From Lysobacter sp. GX 14042 (GTDB lineage Bacteria > Pseudomonadota > Gammaproteobacteria > Xanthomonadales > Xanthomonadaceae): a stretch of DNA of 64,000 bases. Made by a program: the position numbers and the translations under genes. The number at the start of each line of letters is the position of its first letter. Position 1 is the stretch's first letter. The notes below the pieces were generated by a model that ran no database searches, was not told the origin of the DNA, and worked only from the letters and a program-made list of their open reading frames with translations. The stretch is from positions 496,001-560,000 of the forward strand of contig NZ_JAJUWY010000001.1 in the NCBI RefSeq assembly GCF_021390425.1, written 5' to 3'. This document shows positions 24,847 to 34,043 of the stretch, one piece after another.

Positions 24847-26346
24847 TCATTGCCCGATCTGGCGTGGCTCCAGGCCGGTCAGCGCCGGCCCTTCCAGCAC
24901 CCGCCCCTCGGTATCGAAACGGCTGCCGTGGCAAGGGCAGTCCCAGCTCTGCTCGCTCTGGTTCCATTTCACGTGGCACTTCATGTGCGGACAGACCGGC
25001 GACAGCGCGATGTAGCGGCCCTCGCGGGTGCGGTGGACCGCGCAGGTCTCGCCGTCGACGCGCAACACCCGGCCGCCGCCCAGCGGCACGTCGGCCAGGC
25101 CCTCTTCGCTGCGCAGCGCCTCCACCCGGTCGCCGACCATGTGCGAGGCGACGGTCGCGTTCTCGGCGGCGAAGCTGCGCGCCGACTTCACCGGGGTGAA
25201 GCGTCGTGGGGACAGCAGTTCCGCCAGTGGAGTGTCGTCTCGGCCACGCACGATGTCCTCCAGCACGGCGCCGGCCACGGTGCCCCAGGTCAGCCCGTCG
25301 GCGCCCATGCCGGTGGCAATCAGCACGTTGTCGTGTCTGCTGCGGCCGATGTACGGCAACCCGTCGGCACTGGTGTACTGCTGCGCCGACCAGGCATGGG
25401 TGAACTCGCCGAGTCCGAAGTTCTGCCGCCCGTAGTCGCGCAGCCGGCCGAGATGGTCGGCGTGCGGGTCACCCTCGCCGGTCTTGTGCTTCTCGCCCAC
25501 GATGACCAGGTAGCGCCGGCCGTCCTGCCGATGGGTACGCACGGAATGCTTGCCATCCTTCACCCACACGCTGGCATCGGCGGGCCCGTCGCCTTGCAGC
25601 GGCGCGGCGACCCCGTACTCGCGATAGACCTCCATCTCCGCCTGCAGCACGTTGAAGCCTGCGGGGGTATGGGTGGCAAGCACGATGTGCCCGGCACGGA
25701 CGCTCCCCTCCGGCGTCTTCACCCGTCCTTCGCCGGCATCGATGTCGATCACCCGGCTGTGCCCGTACACGGCGCCGCCCGCCTTCGATACGGCCGCCGC
25801 CAGGCCGGCAGTGAAGCGGTAGGGATTGAAGTGCGCCTGGTCCGGGAGGCTGTGGACACCGGCCGGCGACAGCGGCCAGCCCTCGACCTGCTCGCTCCAC
25901 TGCGCCGCCAATCCCAATGCCAGCGCCGCCTCGTGTTCCCCGCGCAGCTGTTCGAAGGATGGCGATTCGCGGCTGATCACGCACTGGTGCAGTGGCACTC
26001 GCCGCAGGCCGCAATCGATGCCCAACCTGGACGCGGTCCGATCGATCCATTCGATCGCCTCCTGCCGCGCCTGCACGGCCAGCCGCGCCTTGCCGTCGCC
26101 CCACTTCCGGCGCAGGGTGGCAAGGCCGGTTGACACGGTGGCGTAGAGGTTGCCGGTGGAGCGCCCGGTGTTGCCCTCCCCGGCGCTACGCGCCTCCAGC
26201 ACCGCCACCTTCAGGCCGGCTTCCGCCAGCCGCAGGGCGGTGACCAGGCCAGTGATGCCCGCGCCCACCACCACCACGTCGGCTTCTACCTCGCTCTGCA
26301 GGCAGGCGGCGGGCGCTTGCGGCCCGCTGATCCAGAGACTGTCCAT
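24847..26346 (-). CDS. FAD-dependent oxidoreductase with C-terminal Rieske [2Fe-2S] domain
   Basis: The 499-residue protein opens with a DAO-type FAD fold (VVVVGAGITGLVTALRLAEAG, Rossmann GxGxxG), followed by the EGNTGRSTGN block. It ends with a Rieske domain whose two motifs, CPHMKC and CPCHGSRF, supply the Cys and His ligands for one [2Fe-2S] cluster. The C-terminal Rieske unit would pass electrons to or from the flavin. The substrate is not evident; amino acids or amines are possible. The ATG at 26346 has GGAGG six bases upstream. It is divergent from arsC. Confidence 0.9.
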   Translation of the reverse strand: MDSLWISGPQAPAACLQSEVEADVVVVGAGITGLVTALRLAEAGLKVAVLEARSAGEGNTGRSTGNLYATVSTGLATLRRKWGDGKARLAVQARQEAIEWIDRTASRLGIDCGLRRVPLHQCVISRESPSFEQLRGEHEAALALGLAAQWSEQVEGWPLSPAGVHSLPDQAHFNPYRFTAGLAAAVSKAGGAVYGHSRVIDIDAGEGRVKTPEGSVRAGHIVLATHTPAGFNVLQAEMEVYREYGVAAPLQGDGPADASVWVKDGKHSVRTHRQDGRRYLVIVGEKHKTGEGDPHADHLGRLRDYGRQNFGLGEFTHAWSAQQYTSADGLPYIGRSRHDNVLIATGMGADGLTWGTVAGAVLEDIVRGRDDTPLAELLSPRRFTPVKSARSFAAENATVASHMVGDRVEALRSEEGLADVPLGGGRVLRVDGETCAVHRTREGRYIALSPVCPHMKCHVKWNQSEQSWDCPCHGSRFDTEGRVLEGPALTGLEPRQIGQ

Positions 26347-26459
26347 CGCGCGTCCTCCAGGCGTTTGCCGGCCGCCGGGCGCGGCCACAGAGCGCCGACC
26401 CTTGCATGTGCGCGGTCGAACGGGCGTGATAGGCAGCCCCGTCCACAGGAGCCCGCCGC

Positions 26460-26816
26460 ATGGCCAACGACACTTCCCGCCTCTACCACAACCCGCGCTG
26501 TTCCAAGTCCCGCGGCGCGCTCGAGCTGCTGCGGGAGAATGGCATCGAGCCCGAGGTGATCCGCTACCTGGACACCCCGCCCAACGAGGCGCAGCTGCGT
26601 GCGCTGCTGGACATGCTCGGCATCCCCGCCCGCGGGCTGCTGCGCAAGGGCGAGGACGAATACCGCGAACTGGGCCTGGACGATCCCTCGCTGGGCGAGG
26701 AGGAGATCATCGCCGCCATGGCCCGGCACCCGAAACTCATCGAGCGCCCGGTATTCGTCCACGACGGCCGGGCGGTGATCGGCCGCCCACCGGAGCAGGT
26801 CCTCGGGCTGCTATAG
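26460..26816 (+). CDS. arsC: arsenate reductase (glutaredoxin-type, ArsC family)
   Basis: The 118-residue thioredoxin-fold protein has the catalytic Cys in HNPRCSKSR and the C-terminal block RPVFVHDGRAVIGRPPE typical of ArsC. ArsC reduces arsenate to arsenite with glutathione and glutaredoxin. No arsB, arsR or other ars gene is nearby, so it stands alone, and it may belong to the wider ArsC-like group. The ATG has AGGAG about 9 nt upstream. Its stop codon overlaps the end of the convergent FMN-binding gene by a few bases. Confidence 0.88.
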   Translation: MANDTSRLYHNPRCSKSRGALELLRENGIEPEVIRYLDTPPNEAQLRALLDMLGIPARGLLRKGEDEYRELGLDDPSLGEEEIIAAMARHPKLIERPVFVHDGRAVIGRPPEQVLGLL

Positions 26817-28436
26817 CGACTTGCTCATCCGCATCGACAGCACGTGCGCCGGTGCCTCGAAGGAATCGGCGCGAGCGCCCTCCCAGTAGGCCCTGAAGAC
26901 CTCGTGCTCGGCGCAACCGTCCAGCAGCTCGCCCGGTTCCAGGAAGCGGTACAGCCGGGCCAGTGAACGCACCTCGGTGGGCGAGACCCGCCGCAGGATG
27001 TGTTCGGGGCCGATCTGGCCGGGGTTCTCCAGCCCGGCGGCGGCGATCAGCTCGCGCAACGCGTGCAGGGTGTTGTTGTGGAAGCCCATCACCCGCACCG
27101 CCTTGTCCTCCGGATCCAGGCCCTTCCAGCGCGCCGGGTCCTGGGTGGCCACCCCTGTTGGACAGCGGTCGGTGTGGCAGCTCAGCGCCTGGATGCAGCC
27201 CAGGGCGAACATGAAGCCGCGCCCGGAGTTGCACCAGTCCGCGCCCATCGCCAGGGTGCGGGCGATGTCGAAGGCGCTGGTGATCTTGCCCGCCGCGGCC
27301 AGGCGGATGTTGTCGCGCAGCTTCACCCCGACCAGGGTGTTGTGCACCAGCATCAGCGCCTCGTGCATCGGCAGCCCGACCTGGTTCATGAACTCCGCCG
27401 GCGCCGCGCCGGTCCCGCCCTCGGCGCCGTCGACGACGATGAAGTCCGGGCGGATGCCGGTCTCGACCATCGCCTTGGCGATGCCGAACCATTCCCACGG
27501 GTGGCCGATCGCCAGTTTGAAACCGGTCGGCTTGCCGCCGGACAACCGGCGCAGCTTCTCGACGAACTGCAGCAGCCCGATCGGGGTGGCGAAGGCGCTG
27601 TGCTGCGGTGGCGAGACGCACTCCACCCACGGCCGCACGCCGCGGGTCAGGGCGATCTCCTCGCTCACCTTGGGCGCCGGCAACACCCCGCCGTGGCCGG
27701 GCTTGGCGCCCTGCGACAGCTTGATCTCGATCATCTTCACCTGCGGGTCGTGGGCGTTCTCGGTGAAGCGTTCGGTGCTGAAGTGGCCGTTCTCGTCGCG
27801 GCAGCCGAAGTAGCCCGAGCCGATCTCCCACACCAGGTCGCCACCGTGCTCGCGGTGGTAGGGCGAGATCGAGCCCTCGCCGGTGTCGTGGTAGAAGCCG
27901 CCCATCTTCGCGCCCTTGTTGAGCGCGCGGATGGCATTGGCCGACAGCGAACCGAAGCTCATCGCCGAGATGTTGAACACGCTGACCGAATACGGCTGCG
28001 CGGTGTCCTCGCCCACCAGCACGCGGTAGTCCGGGTCCGACAGCGGCGCCGGCACCAGCGAGTGGTTGATCCATTCGTAGTCGTTGCAGTAGACGTCCTG
28101 CAGGGTGCCGAACGGGCGGGTGTCGTTGACCGACTTGGAGCGCTGGTACACCAGCGCCCGCTGCAGGCGCGAGAACGGCACCTCGGCGGTATCGGACTGG
28201 ATGAAGTACTGCCGCATCTCCGGGCCGATCGACTCCAGTCCGTAGCGGAAGTGCGCCAGCACCGGGTAGTTGCGGCGCAGCGTGCTGCCGGTCTGCAGCA
28301 GGTCGAAGGTGCCCAGCACCGCCGGCAGGGTGAAGAAAGCCGCGGCCCAGAACCAGCCTGCACCCAGCAGCAGGCCGAACAGCGCGCATACCGCCGCCAG
28401 CACGATGGACGCAACGTAGGGAAGGAAGCGCAGCAT
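26811..28436 (-). CDS. FMN-binding glutamate synthase-like membrane protein
   Basis: The 541-residue protein has two N-terminal helices (about residues 5-45) and then a domain like the central/FMN part of glutamate synthase. Its visible blocks are SAMSFGSLSANAIRALNKGA, GEGSISPYH, the lysine-glycine loop QGAKPGHGG, DGAEGGTGAAP, and a Cys block CHTDRCPTGVATQ. Such stand-alone membrane-anchored proteins lack the glutaminase domain; their substrate is not known. The ATG at 28436 was chosen because the reading frame before it carries no homologous residues. It ends tail to tail with arsC. Confidence 0.88.
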   Translation of the reverse strand: MLRFLPYVASIVLAAVCALFGLLLGAGWFWAAAFFTLPAVLGTFDLLQTGSTLRRNYPVLAHFRYGLESIGPEMRQYFIQSDTAEVPFSRLQRALVYQRSKSVNDTRPFGTLQDVYCNDYEWINHSLVPAPLSDPDYRVLVGEDTAQPYSVSVFNISAMSFGSLSANAIRALNKGAKMGGFYHDTGEGSISPYHREHGGDLVWEIGSGYFGCRDENGHFSTERFTENAHDPQVKMIEIKLSQGAKPGHGGVLPAPKVSEEIALTRGVRPWVECVSPPQHSAFATPIGLLQFVEKLRRLSGGKPTGFKLAIGHPWEWFGIAKAMVETGIRPDFIVVDGAEGGTGAAPAEFMNQVGLPMHEALMLVHNTLVGVKLRDNIRLAAAGKITSAFDIARTLAMGADWCNSGRGFMFALGCIQALSCHTDRCPTGVATQDPARWKGLDPEDKAVRVMGFHNNTLHALRELIAAAGLENPGQIGPEHILRRVSPTEVRSLARLYRFLEPGELLDGCAEHEVFRAYWEGARADSFEAPAHVLSMRMSKSL

Positions 28437-28495
28437 GCGGTCTCCGGTGTCGGCGTGAGCCTTGGAGGATACCGGCCGCTGTCCCGCCACGCCGG

Positions 28496-29689
28496 CTACA
28501 GCCCCGGCGCCGGCACCGCAAGGGCGCGCAGCAGGCGTTTGCCGGCGCGGCCGTCGGCCGCCATCCCCAGCCGCTCCTGCTCGGCCCTGACCGCCGCCCG
28601 GCTCGCGCTGCCAAGGATGCCGTCGACCTCGCCGATGTCGTGGCCGCGGGCGATCAGCAGCCGTTGCAGCTCGCGCCGCTCGGCGCGCGACAGGCCCGGG
28701 TCCTCGGTCGGCCACGGCGCCACCGGCCCGGACTTGCCGCGCAGGCGGTCGGCCAGCAGCGCAATGGCCAGGGCGTAACTCTCGGCGGCGTTGTAGCTGT
28801 AGATCGCGTCGAAGTTGCGGAACACGATCCAGGCCGGGCCCTCCCGGCCTGCCGGCAGCAGCAGCGCCGAGCGGGTGTCGGCGCGGGGAATCGGCATGCC
28901 GTCAACGCGGGTCACCCCGAGATCGATCCAGTCCGACAGCGGGCGCCGGCTGGTACGCCCCGCCAGCGAGGTGTTGAACCCGGCCGGCAGCTTCACCTCG
29001 TGGCCCCACGGCTGGCCGCTCTGCCAGCCCGAGCGCTTGAGGTAGTTGGCCGTCGAGGCCAGCGCGTCGGGGATGCTGCCGACCAGGTCGCGGCGGCCGT
29101 CACCGTCGAAGTCCACCGCGATGCGGCGGTAGGTGGAGGGCATGAACTGGGTGTGCCCGAACGCGCCGGCCCAGGAGCCGACCAGGTCGCCGGCGCGCAC
29201 GTCGCCGTCCTGCAGGATGTGCAGCGTGGCCACCAGCTCACCGCGGAAGAACGCCTGCCGTCGGCCCATGCACGACAGCGTGGCCAGCGACTGCAGCAGC
29301 GGCCGCTTGCCGAAGGTCCCGCCGAAGTCGCTCTCCACGCCCCAGACCGCGACCACCGTCTCCGGGTCGACGCCGTAGGCCTCCTCCACCCGCGCCAGCG
29401 TGCTGGCGTGCCTGGCCAGCATCGCCTTGCCGTCCTCCACCCGCTCCCCGTCGACCAGGCCGGCGAGGTAGTCCCAGATCTCGGTGCGAAACTCGGGCTG
29501 CTGGTCGAGCAGCGCGAGCACGGAGGTGTCCGGCTCGACGCCACGCACATGGGCATTGAAGGTCGAGCGGCTGATGCCCTGCCCGGCCGCATGGGACTCC
29601 AGCCGCGCCAGGCAGCGCTCGTAGGCGGCGGCGTCGTAGTCGGGCGGCGGGGCGGCGGCGAGGCCGAGGGTCAGCAGGCTGGCGAGCAT
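28496..29689 (-). CDS. lytic murein transglycosylase (MltB-type) with peptidoglycan-binding domain
   Basis: This 397-residue exported enzyme cleaves peptidoglycan by forming 1,6-anhydro ends. A short signal-like N-terminus (MLASLLTLGLAAA) is followed by the MltB-type catalytic domain. The catalytic Glu is E119 in WGVESDFGG, and the block GAFGHTQFMPSTY follows. A PG_binding_1 domain closes the protein (SRAERRELQRLLIARGHDIG). No lipobox Cys is seen, so it is probably soluble in the periplasm, unlike E. coli MltB. It is the last gene before the tRNA cluster on this strand. Confidence 0.9.
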   Translation of the reverse strand: MLASLLTLGLAAAPPPDYDAAAYERCLARLESHAAGQGISRSTFNAHVRGVEPDTSVLALLDQQPEFRTEIWDYLAGLVDGERVEDGKAMLARHASTLARVEEAYGVDPETVVAVWGVESDFGGTFGKRPLLQSLATLSCMGRRQAFFRGELVATLHILQDGDVRAGDLVGSWAGAFGHTQFMPSTYRRIAVDFDGDGRRDLVGSIPDALASTANYLKRSGWQSGQPWGHEVKLPAGFNTSLAGRTSRRPLSDWIDLGVTRVDGMPIPRADTRSALLLPAGREGPAWIVFRNFDAIYSYNAAESYALAIALLADRLRGKSGPVAPWPTEDPGLSRAERRELQRLLIARGHDIGEVDGILGSASRAAVRAEQERLGMAADGRAGKRLLRALAVPAPGL

Positions 29690-29745
29690 GCGCCGACCTT
29701 ATCGACGGCCTGCGTGATGGCGCCGTCGACCACTGCCGCTCATGG

Positions 29746-29832
29746 TGGTGCCCGGACCGGGAATCGAACCCGGATAGCCTTGCGGCTGACGGATTTTAAG
29801 TCCGTTGCGTCTACCAGTTCCGCCATCCGGGC
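29746..29832 (-). tRNA. tRNA-Leu (anticodon TAA)
   Basis: A class II tRNA of 87 nt with the long variable arm typical of leucine and the acceptor GCCCGGA/TCCGGGC. The anticodon stem ACGGA/TCCGT encloses CTTAAAA, giving anticodon TAA, which reads UUA. The CCA end is encoded. It is the third gene of a Gly-Cys-Leu run downstream of pgsA, the same order as E. coli glyW-cysT-leuZ. No clear terminator is seen after its 3' end. Confidence 0.95.
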
Positions 29833-29850
29833 GCGGCAGCGGCACAGCTT

Positions 29851-29886
29851 AAAAGAAAAAGCGGCCAGGTTGCCCTGACCGCTTTG
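29851..29886 (-). terminator. terminator-like hairpin between tRNA-Cys and tRNA-Leu
   Basis: On the minus strand an 11-bp stem (AAGCGGTCAGG with CCTGGCCGCTT, one wobble pair) closes a GCAA loop and is followed by a T-rich run (TTTTTCTTTT). This is the classic shape of a rho-independent terminator, placed just after tRNA-Cys and 19 nt before tRNA-Leu. Confidence 0.8.
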
Positions 29887-29890
29887 TCCT

Positions 29891-29964
29891 TGGAGGCCTG
29901 AGTCGGAATCGAACCGGCGTACGCGGATTTGCAGTCCGCTGCATGACCACTCTGCCATCAGGCC
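29891..29964 (-). tRNA. tRNA-Cys (anticodon GCA)
   Basis: A 74-nt cloverleaf. The acceptor GGCCTGA pairs with TCAGGCC, and the anticodon stem GCGGA/TCCGC encloses CTGCAAA with anticodon GCA. The T-arm contains GTTCGATTCC. The discriminator is U, as expected for tRNA-Cys, and CCA is encoded. It is flanked on both sides by terminator-like hairpins. Confidence 0.96.
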
Positions 29965-29980
29965 GGATGGCGATACCGCA

Positions 29981-30008
29981 AAAACAAAAACCCCGCGAAC
30001 GGGGCTTT
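29981..30008 (-). terminator. terminator-like hairpin between tRNA-Gly and tRNA-Cys
   Basis: On the minus strand GCCCCG and CGGGG pair around a stable TTCG tetraloop. The stem extends outward through AAACAAA with TTTGTTT, and a T run follows. It looks like an efficient rho-independent terminator and lies between two tRNA genes read in the same direction. Confidence 0.75.
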
Positions 30009-30060
30009 GTTTAAGCGCTGCCCCGGTGTTCCGGAGCGCCGGCTTTGCAGCCGTTTGATC

Positions 30061-30136
<76 letters not shown>

Positions 30137-30176
30137 TTGGGAGCCGCCATTTTAGGCATGGGGCGAAACCTGTCAA

Positions 30177-30743
30177 CTAGTTTTTCACATCTTCCTTCAG
30201 GGAAGGCCACGCCGCGCGCAGGTACTCGAAGCCGGACCACAGCGTAAGCAGCGCGGCACCGGCCAGCAGCCACTCGCCGATCATGAAGACCGGCAGCCCG
30301 AGGAAGTCCTGCTGGTACAGCAGCAACACCAGGGCGGTCATCTGCACCACGGTCTTGATCTTGCCCAGCGTGGCCACCTTCACCTTGGAGCGCTGCCCCA
30401 CCTCGGCCATCCATTCGCGCAGCGCCGACACCGCGATCTCCCGGCCGATGATCACCGCCGCCCACAGCGCCATCCACACCGTCGGGTGGGCCTGGACGAT
30501 CAGCATCAGGGCCACCGCGACCATCAGCTTGTCGGCGACCGGGTCCAGGAAGGCGCCGAAGTTGGAGTACTGGTTGAAGCGCCGGGCAATCCAGCCGTCG
30601 GCCCAGTCGGTCAGCGAGGCGAAGGCGAAGATCGCCGCGGCGGCGATGTGGGTCCCCTTGAACGGCAGGTAGAACACCAGGACCAGCACCGGGATCAGCA
30701 GCATCCGCAGCAGGGTCAGCAGGGTCGGTACGGTCAGTCTCAT
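30177..30743 (-). CDS. pgsA: CDP-diacylglycerol-glycerol-3-phosphate phosphatidyltransferase
   Basis: PgsA makes phosphatidylglycerol phosphate, the committed step to phosphatidylglycerol and cardiolipin, in the inner membrane. The 188-residue protein has several membrane helices and the full CDP-alcohol phosphotransferase motif: D46, D49-G50, A53-R54, G63, D67 and D71. Its ATG overlaps the uvrC stop by four bases (ATGA), so the two are translationally coupled. The glycine tRNA follows. Confidence 0.95.
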   Translation of the reverse strand: MRLTVPTLLTLLRMLLIPVLVLVFYLPFKGTHIAAAAIFAFASLTDWADGWIARRFNQYSNFGAFLDPVADKLMVAVALMLIVQAHPTVWMALWAAVIIGREIAVSALREWMAEVGQRSKVKVATLGKIKTVVQMTALVLLLYQQDFLGLPVFMIGEWLLAGAALLTLWSGFEYLRAAWPSLKEDVKN

Positions 30744-32647
30744 GGAGCGCTCCGTCCCGGGGCCGCGTCGGGCGCGGGGACTGTTTCGAGGCCGTGAAGG
30801 GTCGCATAGATGCGTTCGGCGAGGGCGGCATTGACCCCGTCCACCCGGGAGATTTCCTCCACGCCGGCCGCTTTCAGCCCGCCCAGGCCACCGAAGTGCC
30901 GGAGCAGGTTGGCGCGCCGGCGCGGACCGATGCCGGGGATGTCCTCCAGCCGGCTGGTGTTGCGGGCCTTGGCCCGGCGCCCGCGGTGGCCGGTGATGGC
31001 GAACCGGTGCGCCTCGTCGCGGACCTGCTGCACCAGCTGGAGTGCCGGCGATTCCGGCCCGGGATGCACCTTCCGCCCATCGGGGAGCAGCAGTTCCTCG
31101 TCGCCGGGACGCCGTGCCGGTCCCTTGGCCACGCCGACCACGGCGATGCCGGCCAGGCCGAGCTCGTCCAGCACCTGGTTGGCCTGGGCCACCTGCCCGG
31201 CACCCCCGTCGATCAGCAGCACGTCCGGCAGCACGGCCTTGTCACTGGCCGGCTTGCTGGTGGACGCTCCGCCGCCCTCCTCCAGCGCGGCCACCGCCCG
31301 CCGGAAGCGCCGGGTCAGCGCCTGGTGCATGGCGGCGTAGTCGTCGCCGGGCTCGATGCCGCTGATGTTGAAGCGCCGGTACTGGCTGCGCACCGGGCCT
31401 TCGGCGTCGAACACCACGCAGGAGGCGACCGTCGCCTCGCCCATGGTGTGGCTGATGTCGAAGCATTCGATCCGCGACGGCAGTTCCGGCAGGGCCAGCA
31501 GCTCGCGCAGGCCCTCGGCGCGGGCCAGCTGGGCGGCGCTGCTGGTCATCTCGCTGGCCAGGGTGATCTGTGCGTTGCGCGCGGCCATCTCCAGGTAGCG
31601 CGCGCGGTCGCCGCGGACCCGGGGGCGCAACTGCACCCGGCGCTCGCCGGTCGCCGACAGGGCCTCCTCCAGCAGTTCGCGGTCGGGGATCTCGCGGTCG
31701 ATCACGATCTCCGACGGCGGCAGCTGCTCGCCGTAGTGCTGCGAGACGAAGGCGGCCAGCACCTCCTCGGGGTCCTCGGCACCGTTGGTCTTCGGGAAAA
31801 ACGAGCGGGTGCCCAGGTTGCGCCCGTCGCGGAAGCTCAGCAGCACCACGCAGGCACTCGCGCCCTGCATGGCGATCGCCAGCACGTCCAGGTCCGCGGC
31901 ACGGCCGTCGACGTACTGGCGGGCCTGCAGGGTGCGGATGGAGGCGATCAGGTCGCGCAGGCGCGCGGCCTCCTCGAAGTCCAGCCGGGCGCTGGCCTGC
32001 TCCATCTTCGCGCCGAGCTCGTCGGTGAGCTGGTCGCTGCGGCCTTCCAGCAGCAGGGTCGCCTGGCGCACGTCCTCGGCGTAGTCGCGGGCGTTCACCA
32101 GCCCGACGCAGGGGCCGCTGCAGCGGCCGATCTGGTACTGCAGGCAGGGCCGGCTGCGGTTGCGGAACACGCTGTCCTCGCAGCTGCGCAGCTTGAACAG
32201 CTTGTGGATCAGGTTGAGGGTGTCGCGCACCGCGCCGACGCTGGCATACGGCCCGAAGTAGCGCCCCGGGACCGAGCGTGGCCCCCGGTGCATGGCGATC
32301 CGCGGCCACTGCTCGCGGGTCAGCAGCACGTAGGGGTAGCTCTTGTCGTCGCGCAGCAGCACGTTGTAGCGCGGCTTGAGCGACTTGATCAGCTCGTTCT
32401 CGAGGATCAGCGCCTCGGATTCGGTCCGGGTGACGGTGACTTCCATCCGCGCCGTCTGCGCCAGCATCGACAGGATGCGCGCGGACTTGGGAGTGGCGTT
32501 GAAGTAGCTCGACACCCGGTTGCGCAGCGCGCTGGCCTTGCCGACGTACAGCACCTGGTCGTCGGCGCCGATCATCCGGTACACGCCCGGGGCGGTGCTC
32601 AGCTCGCGGGCGAAAGCCTTGCCGTCGAAGGGGGGGGATGCGCTCAC
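30740..32647 (-). CDS. uvrC: excinuclease ABC subunit C
   Basis: UvrC makes both incisions in nucleotide excision repair with UvrAB. The protein is about 635 residues. It has an N-terminal GIY-YIG nuclease domain (APGVYRMIGADDQVLYVGKA), a UvrB-interacting UVR motif in the middle (about 210-240), an RNase H-like nuclease half, and a C-terminal helix-hairpin-helix pair (LEDIPGIGPRRRANLLRHFG). The start is either of two adjacent GTGs (32650 or 32647), preceded by no conserved residues; 32647 is reported. pgsA overlaps its end. Confidence 0.94.
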   Translation of the reverse strand: MSASPPFDGKAFARELSTAPGVYRMIGADDQVLYVGKASALRNRVSSYFNATPKSARILSMLAQTARMEVTVTRTESEALILENELIKSLKPRYNVLLRDDKSYPYVLLTREQWPRIAMHRGPRSVPGRYFGPYASVGAVRDTLNLIHKLFKLRSCEDSVFRNRSRPCLQYQIGRCSGPCVGLVNARDYAEDVRQATLLLEGRSDQLTDELGAKMEQASARLDFEEAARLRDLIASIRTLQARQYVDGRAADLDVLAIAMQGASACVVLLSFRDGRNLGTRSFFPKTNGAEDPEEVLAAFVSQHYGEQLPPSEIVIDREIPDRELLEEALSATGERRVQLRPRVRGDRARYLEMAARNAQITLASEMTSSAAQLARAEGLRELLALPELPSRIECFDISHTMGEATVASCVVFDAEGPVRSQYRRFNISGIEPGDDYAAMHQALTRRFRRAVAALEEGGGASTSKPASDKAVLPDVLLIDGGAGQVAQANQVLDELGLAGIAVVGVAKGPARRPGDEELLLPDGRKVHPGPESPALQLVQQVRDEAHRFAITGHRGRRAKARNTSRLEDIPGIGPRRRANLLRHFGGLGGLKAAGVEEISRVDGVNAALAERIYATLHGLETVPAPDAAPGRSAP

Positions 32648-32741
32648 CACGACATTATCGCCCGTGCCCGGCGCCGCCGGCCTGCCGCGTTCAGCCGCCG
32701 CACAGTGGCGCCGTCCACGCCGCGGCTGCAATCATCGGCGC

Positions 32742-34037
32742 ATGGCTCCTGCCGACCCGCCCTTCCCCCGCGCGCTCGCGCTGGCCCGCCGCAAGCGCAT
32801 CGCCGTGGCGATGCTGCTGGTGGCGGCACTGGTGTTCGTGGCCGGCAGCTGGCTGGAGCTGCACCACCCGTACTGGGCCCTGGCCCTGGTGGTGGCGATG
32901 GCCGAGGCGGCGATGATCGGCGGGCTCGCCGACTGGTTCGCAGTGGTGGCGCTGTTCCGCCACCCACTGGGACAACGCTGGATCCCGCACACCGCGATCA
33001 TCCCCCGCCGCAAGCAGCAGCTCGGCCGGGCGCTGGCGGATTTCATCTGCGAACACTTCCTGGACCGCCGCGAGGTGGTGCGCAAGCTGGAGGAGTTCGA
33101 TCCGGCCTGGCGGCTGGCCCATGCCCTGGCCGACCCGCGGCATGCGGCCCGGGCCGGCAAGCTGGTGGTCGAATTGTCCCCGCACGTACTGGCCCTGCTC
33201 GACAGCGAGCGCCTGTACGGCTTCCTGGAACGGCTCACCCGCGAGCAGCTGCGGCGCATGGACCTGGCCACGCTGGTGGCGCAGGTGCTGGAACTGATGA
33301 CCCACCAGCGCCGGCACCAGGCGCTGCTGGACAGCGTGCTGCGGGACATGGGCGGCTTCCTCGCCGACCCGGCGACCCAGGACCTGTTGGCGGCCCGGAT
33401 CAGCCCGCAGATGTGGTCGGTGCTGCGGATCACCGGGCTGGACGAGCCGGTGGCGCGCAAGCTGGCCGCGCGGGTGGTGGCCGGCGTCGCCGACCTGGTC
33501 GAGCAGATGGCGACCGATCCCCGGCACGACATGCGGCTGCGCTTCGACGGCTACGTGGAAGGTTTCATCGACCGCCTGCATCATGACGACGTGCTGCGGC
33601 ACAGGGTCGGGGAACTGCGCGACCGGCTGCTCGACGACCCCGCCCTGCCCCGCTACGTGCGCGGCCTGTGGGACCAGGTGCTCGCCTGGCTGGGCGAGGA
33701 CCTGGCACGCGAGGACTCCCGGGTCGCGGCGCGGGCGAGCCGCGCGGCCCAGGTATTCGGCGAGCGGCTGTCGGCCGATGCCGCGATGCGCGAGTGGATC
33801 AACCGCTGGCTGGCGGACGCGGCCGGACCGCTGGTCGAGCGCTACCGCGGCGGCATCCGCGACTTCATCGTCGAGCGCATCGGCCGCTGGGACACCGACG
33901 AGCTGGTCAACGAGCTGGAACTGAGCGTGGGCAGCGACCTGCAGTACATCCGCTACAACGGCACCGCGATCGGCGCGCTGATCGGCGGGCTGCTGTTCGG
34001 CATCCGGCACCTGCTCGGATACCTCGCCACCCTTTGA
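32742..34037 (+). CDS. DUF445 family membrane protein
   Basis: The 431-residue protein fits the DUF445 (YjiN-like) family. It has an N-terminal helix pair (about 20-55), the conserved block GGLADWFAVVALFRHPLG, a long helical middle, and a C-terminal helix ending in NGTAIGALIGGLLFGIRH. The function is unknown. It is divergent from uvrC, with 94 nt between, and convergent with kdsB, 6 nt away. The ATG is the first after the divergent gene. Confidence 0.88.
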   Translation: MAPADPPFPRALALARRKRIAVAMLLVAALVFVAGSWLELHHPYWALALVVAMAEAAMIGGLADWFAVVALFRHPLGQRWIPHTAIIPRRKQQLGRALADFICEHFLDRREVVRKLEEFDPAWRLAHALADPRHAARAGKLVVELSPHVLALLDSERLYGFLERLTREQLRRMDLATLVAQVLELMTHQRRHQALLDSVLRDMGGFLADPATQDLLAARISPQMWSVLRITGLDEPVARKLAARVVAGVADLVEQMATDPRHDMRLRFDGYVEGFIDRLHHDDVLRHRVGELRDRLLDDPALPRYVRGLWDQVLAWLGEDLAREDSRVAARASRAAQVFGERLSADAAMREWINRWLADAAGPLVERYRGGIRDFIVERIGRWDTDELVNELELSVGSDLQYIRYNGTAIGALIGGLLFGIRHLLGYLATL

Positions 34038-34043
34038 TGCGCC

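Noticed and set aside
32629-32650. Run of seven Cs just inside the uvrC start, as a possible phase-variable tract
   Set aside because: The tract is short, and the GTG start plus family conservation of uvrC make phase variation unlikely.
30794-33586. A 930-codon plus-strand frame over uvrC and the DUF445 gene
   Set aside because: It crosses two convincing genes and shows only shadow composition.
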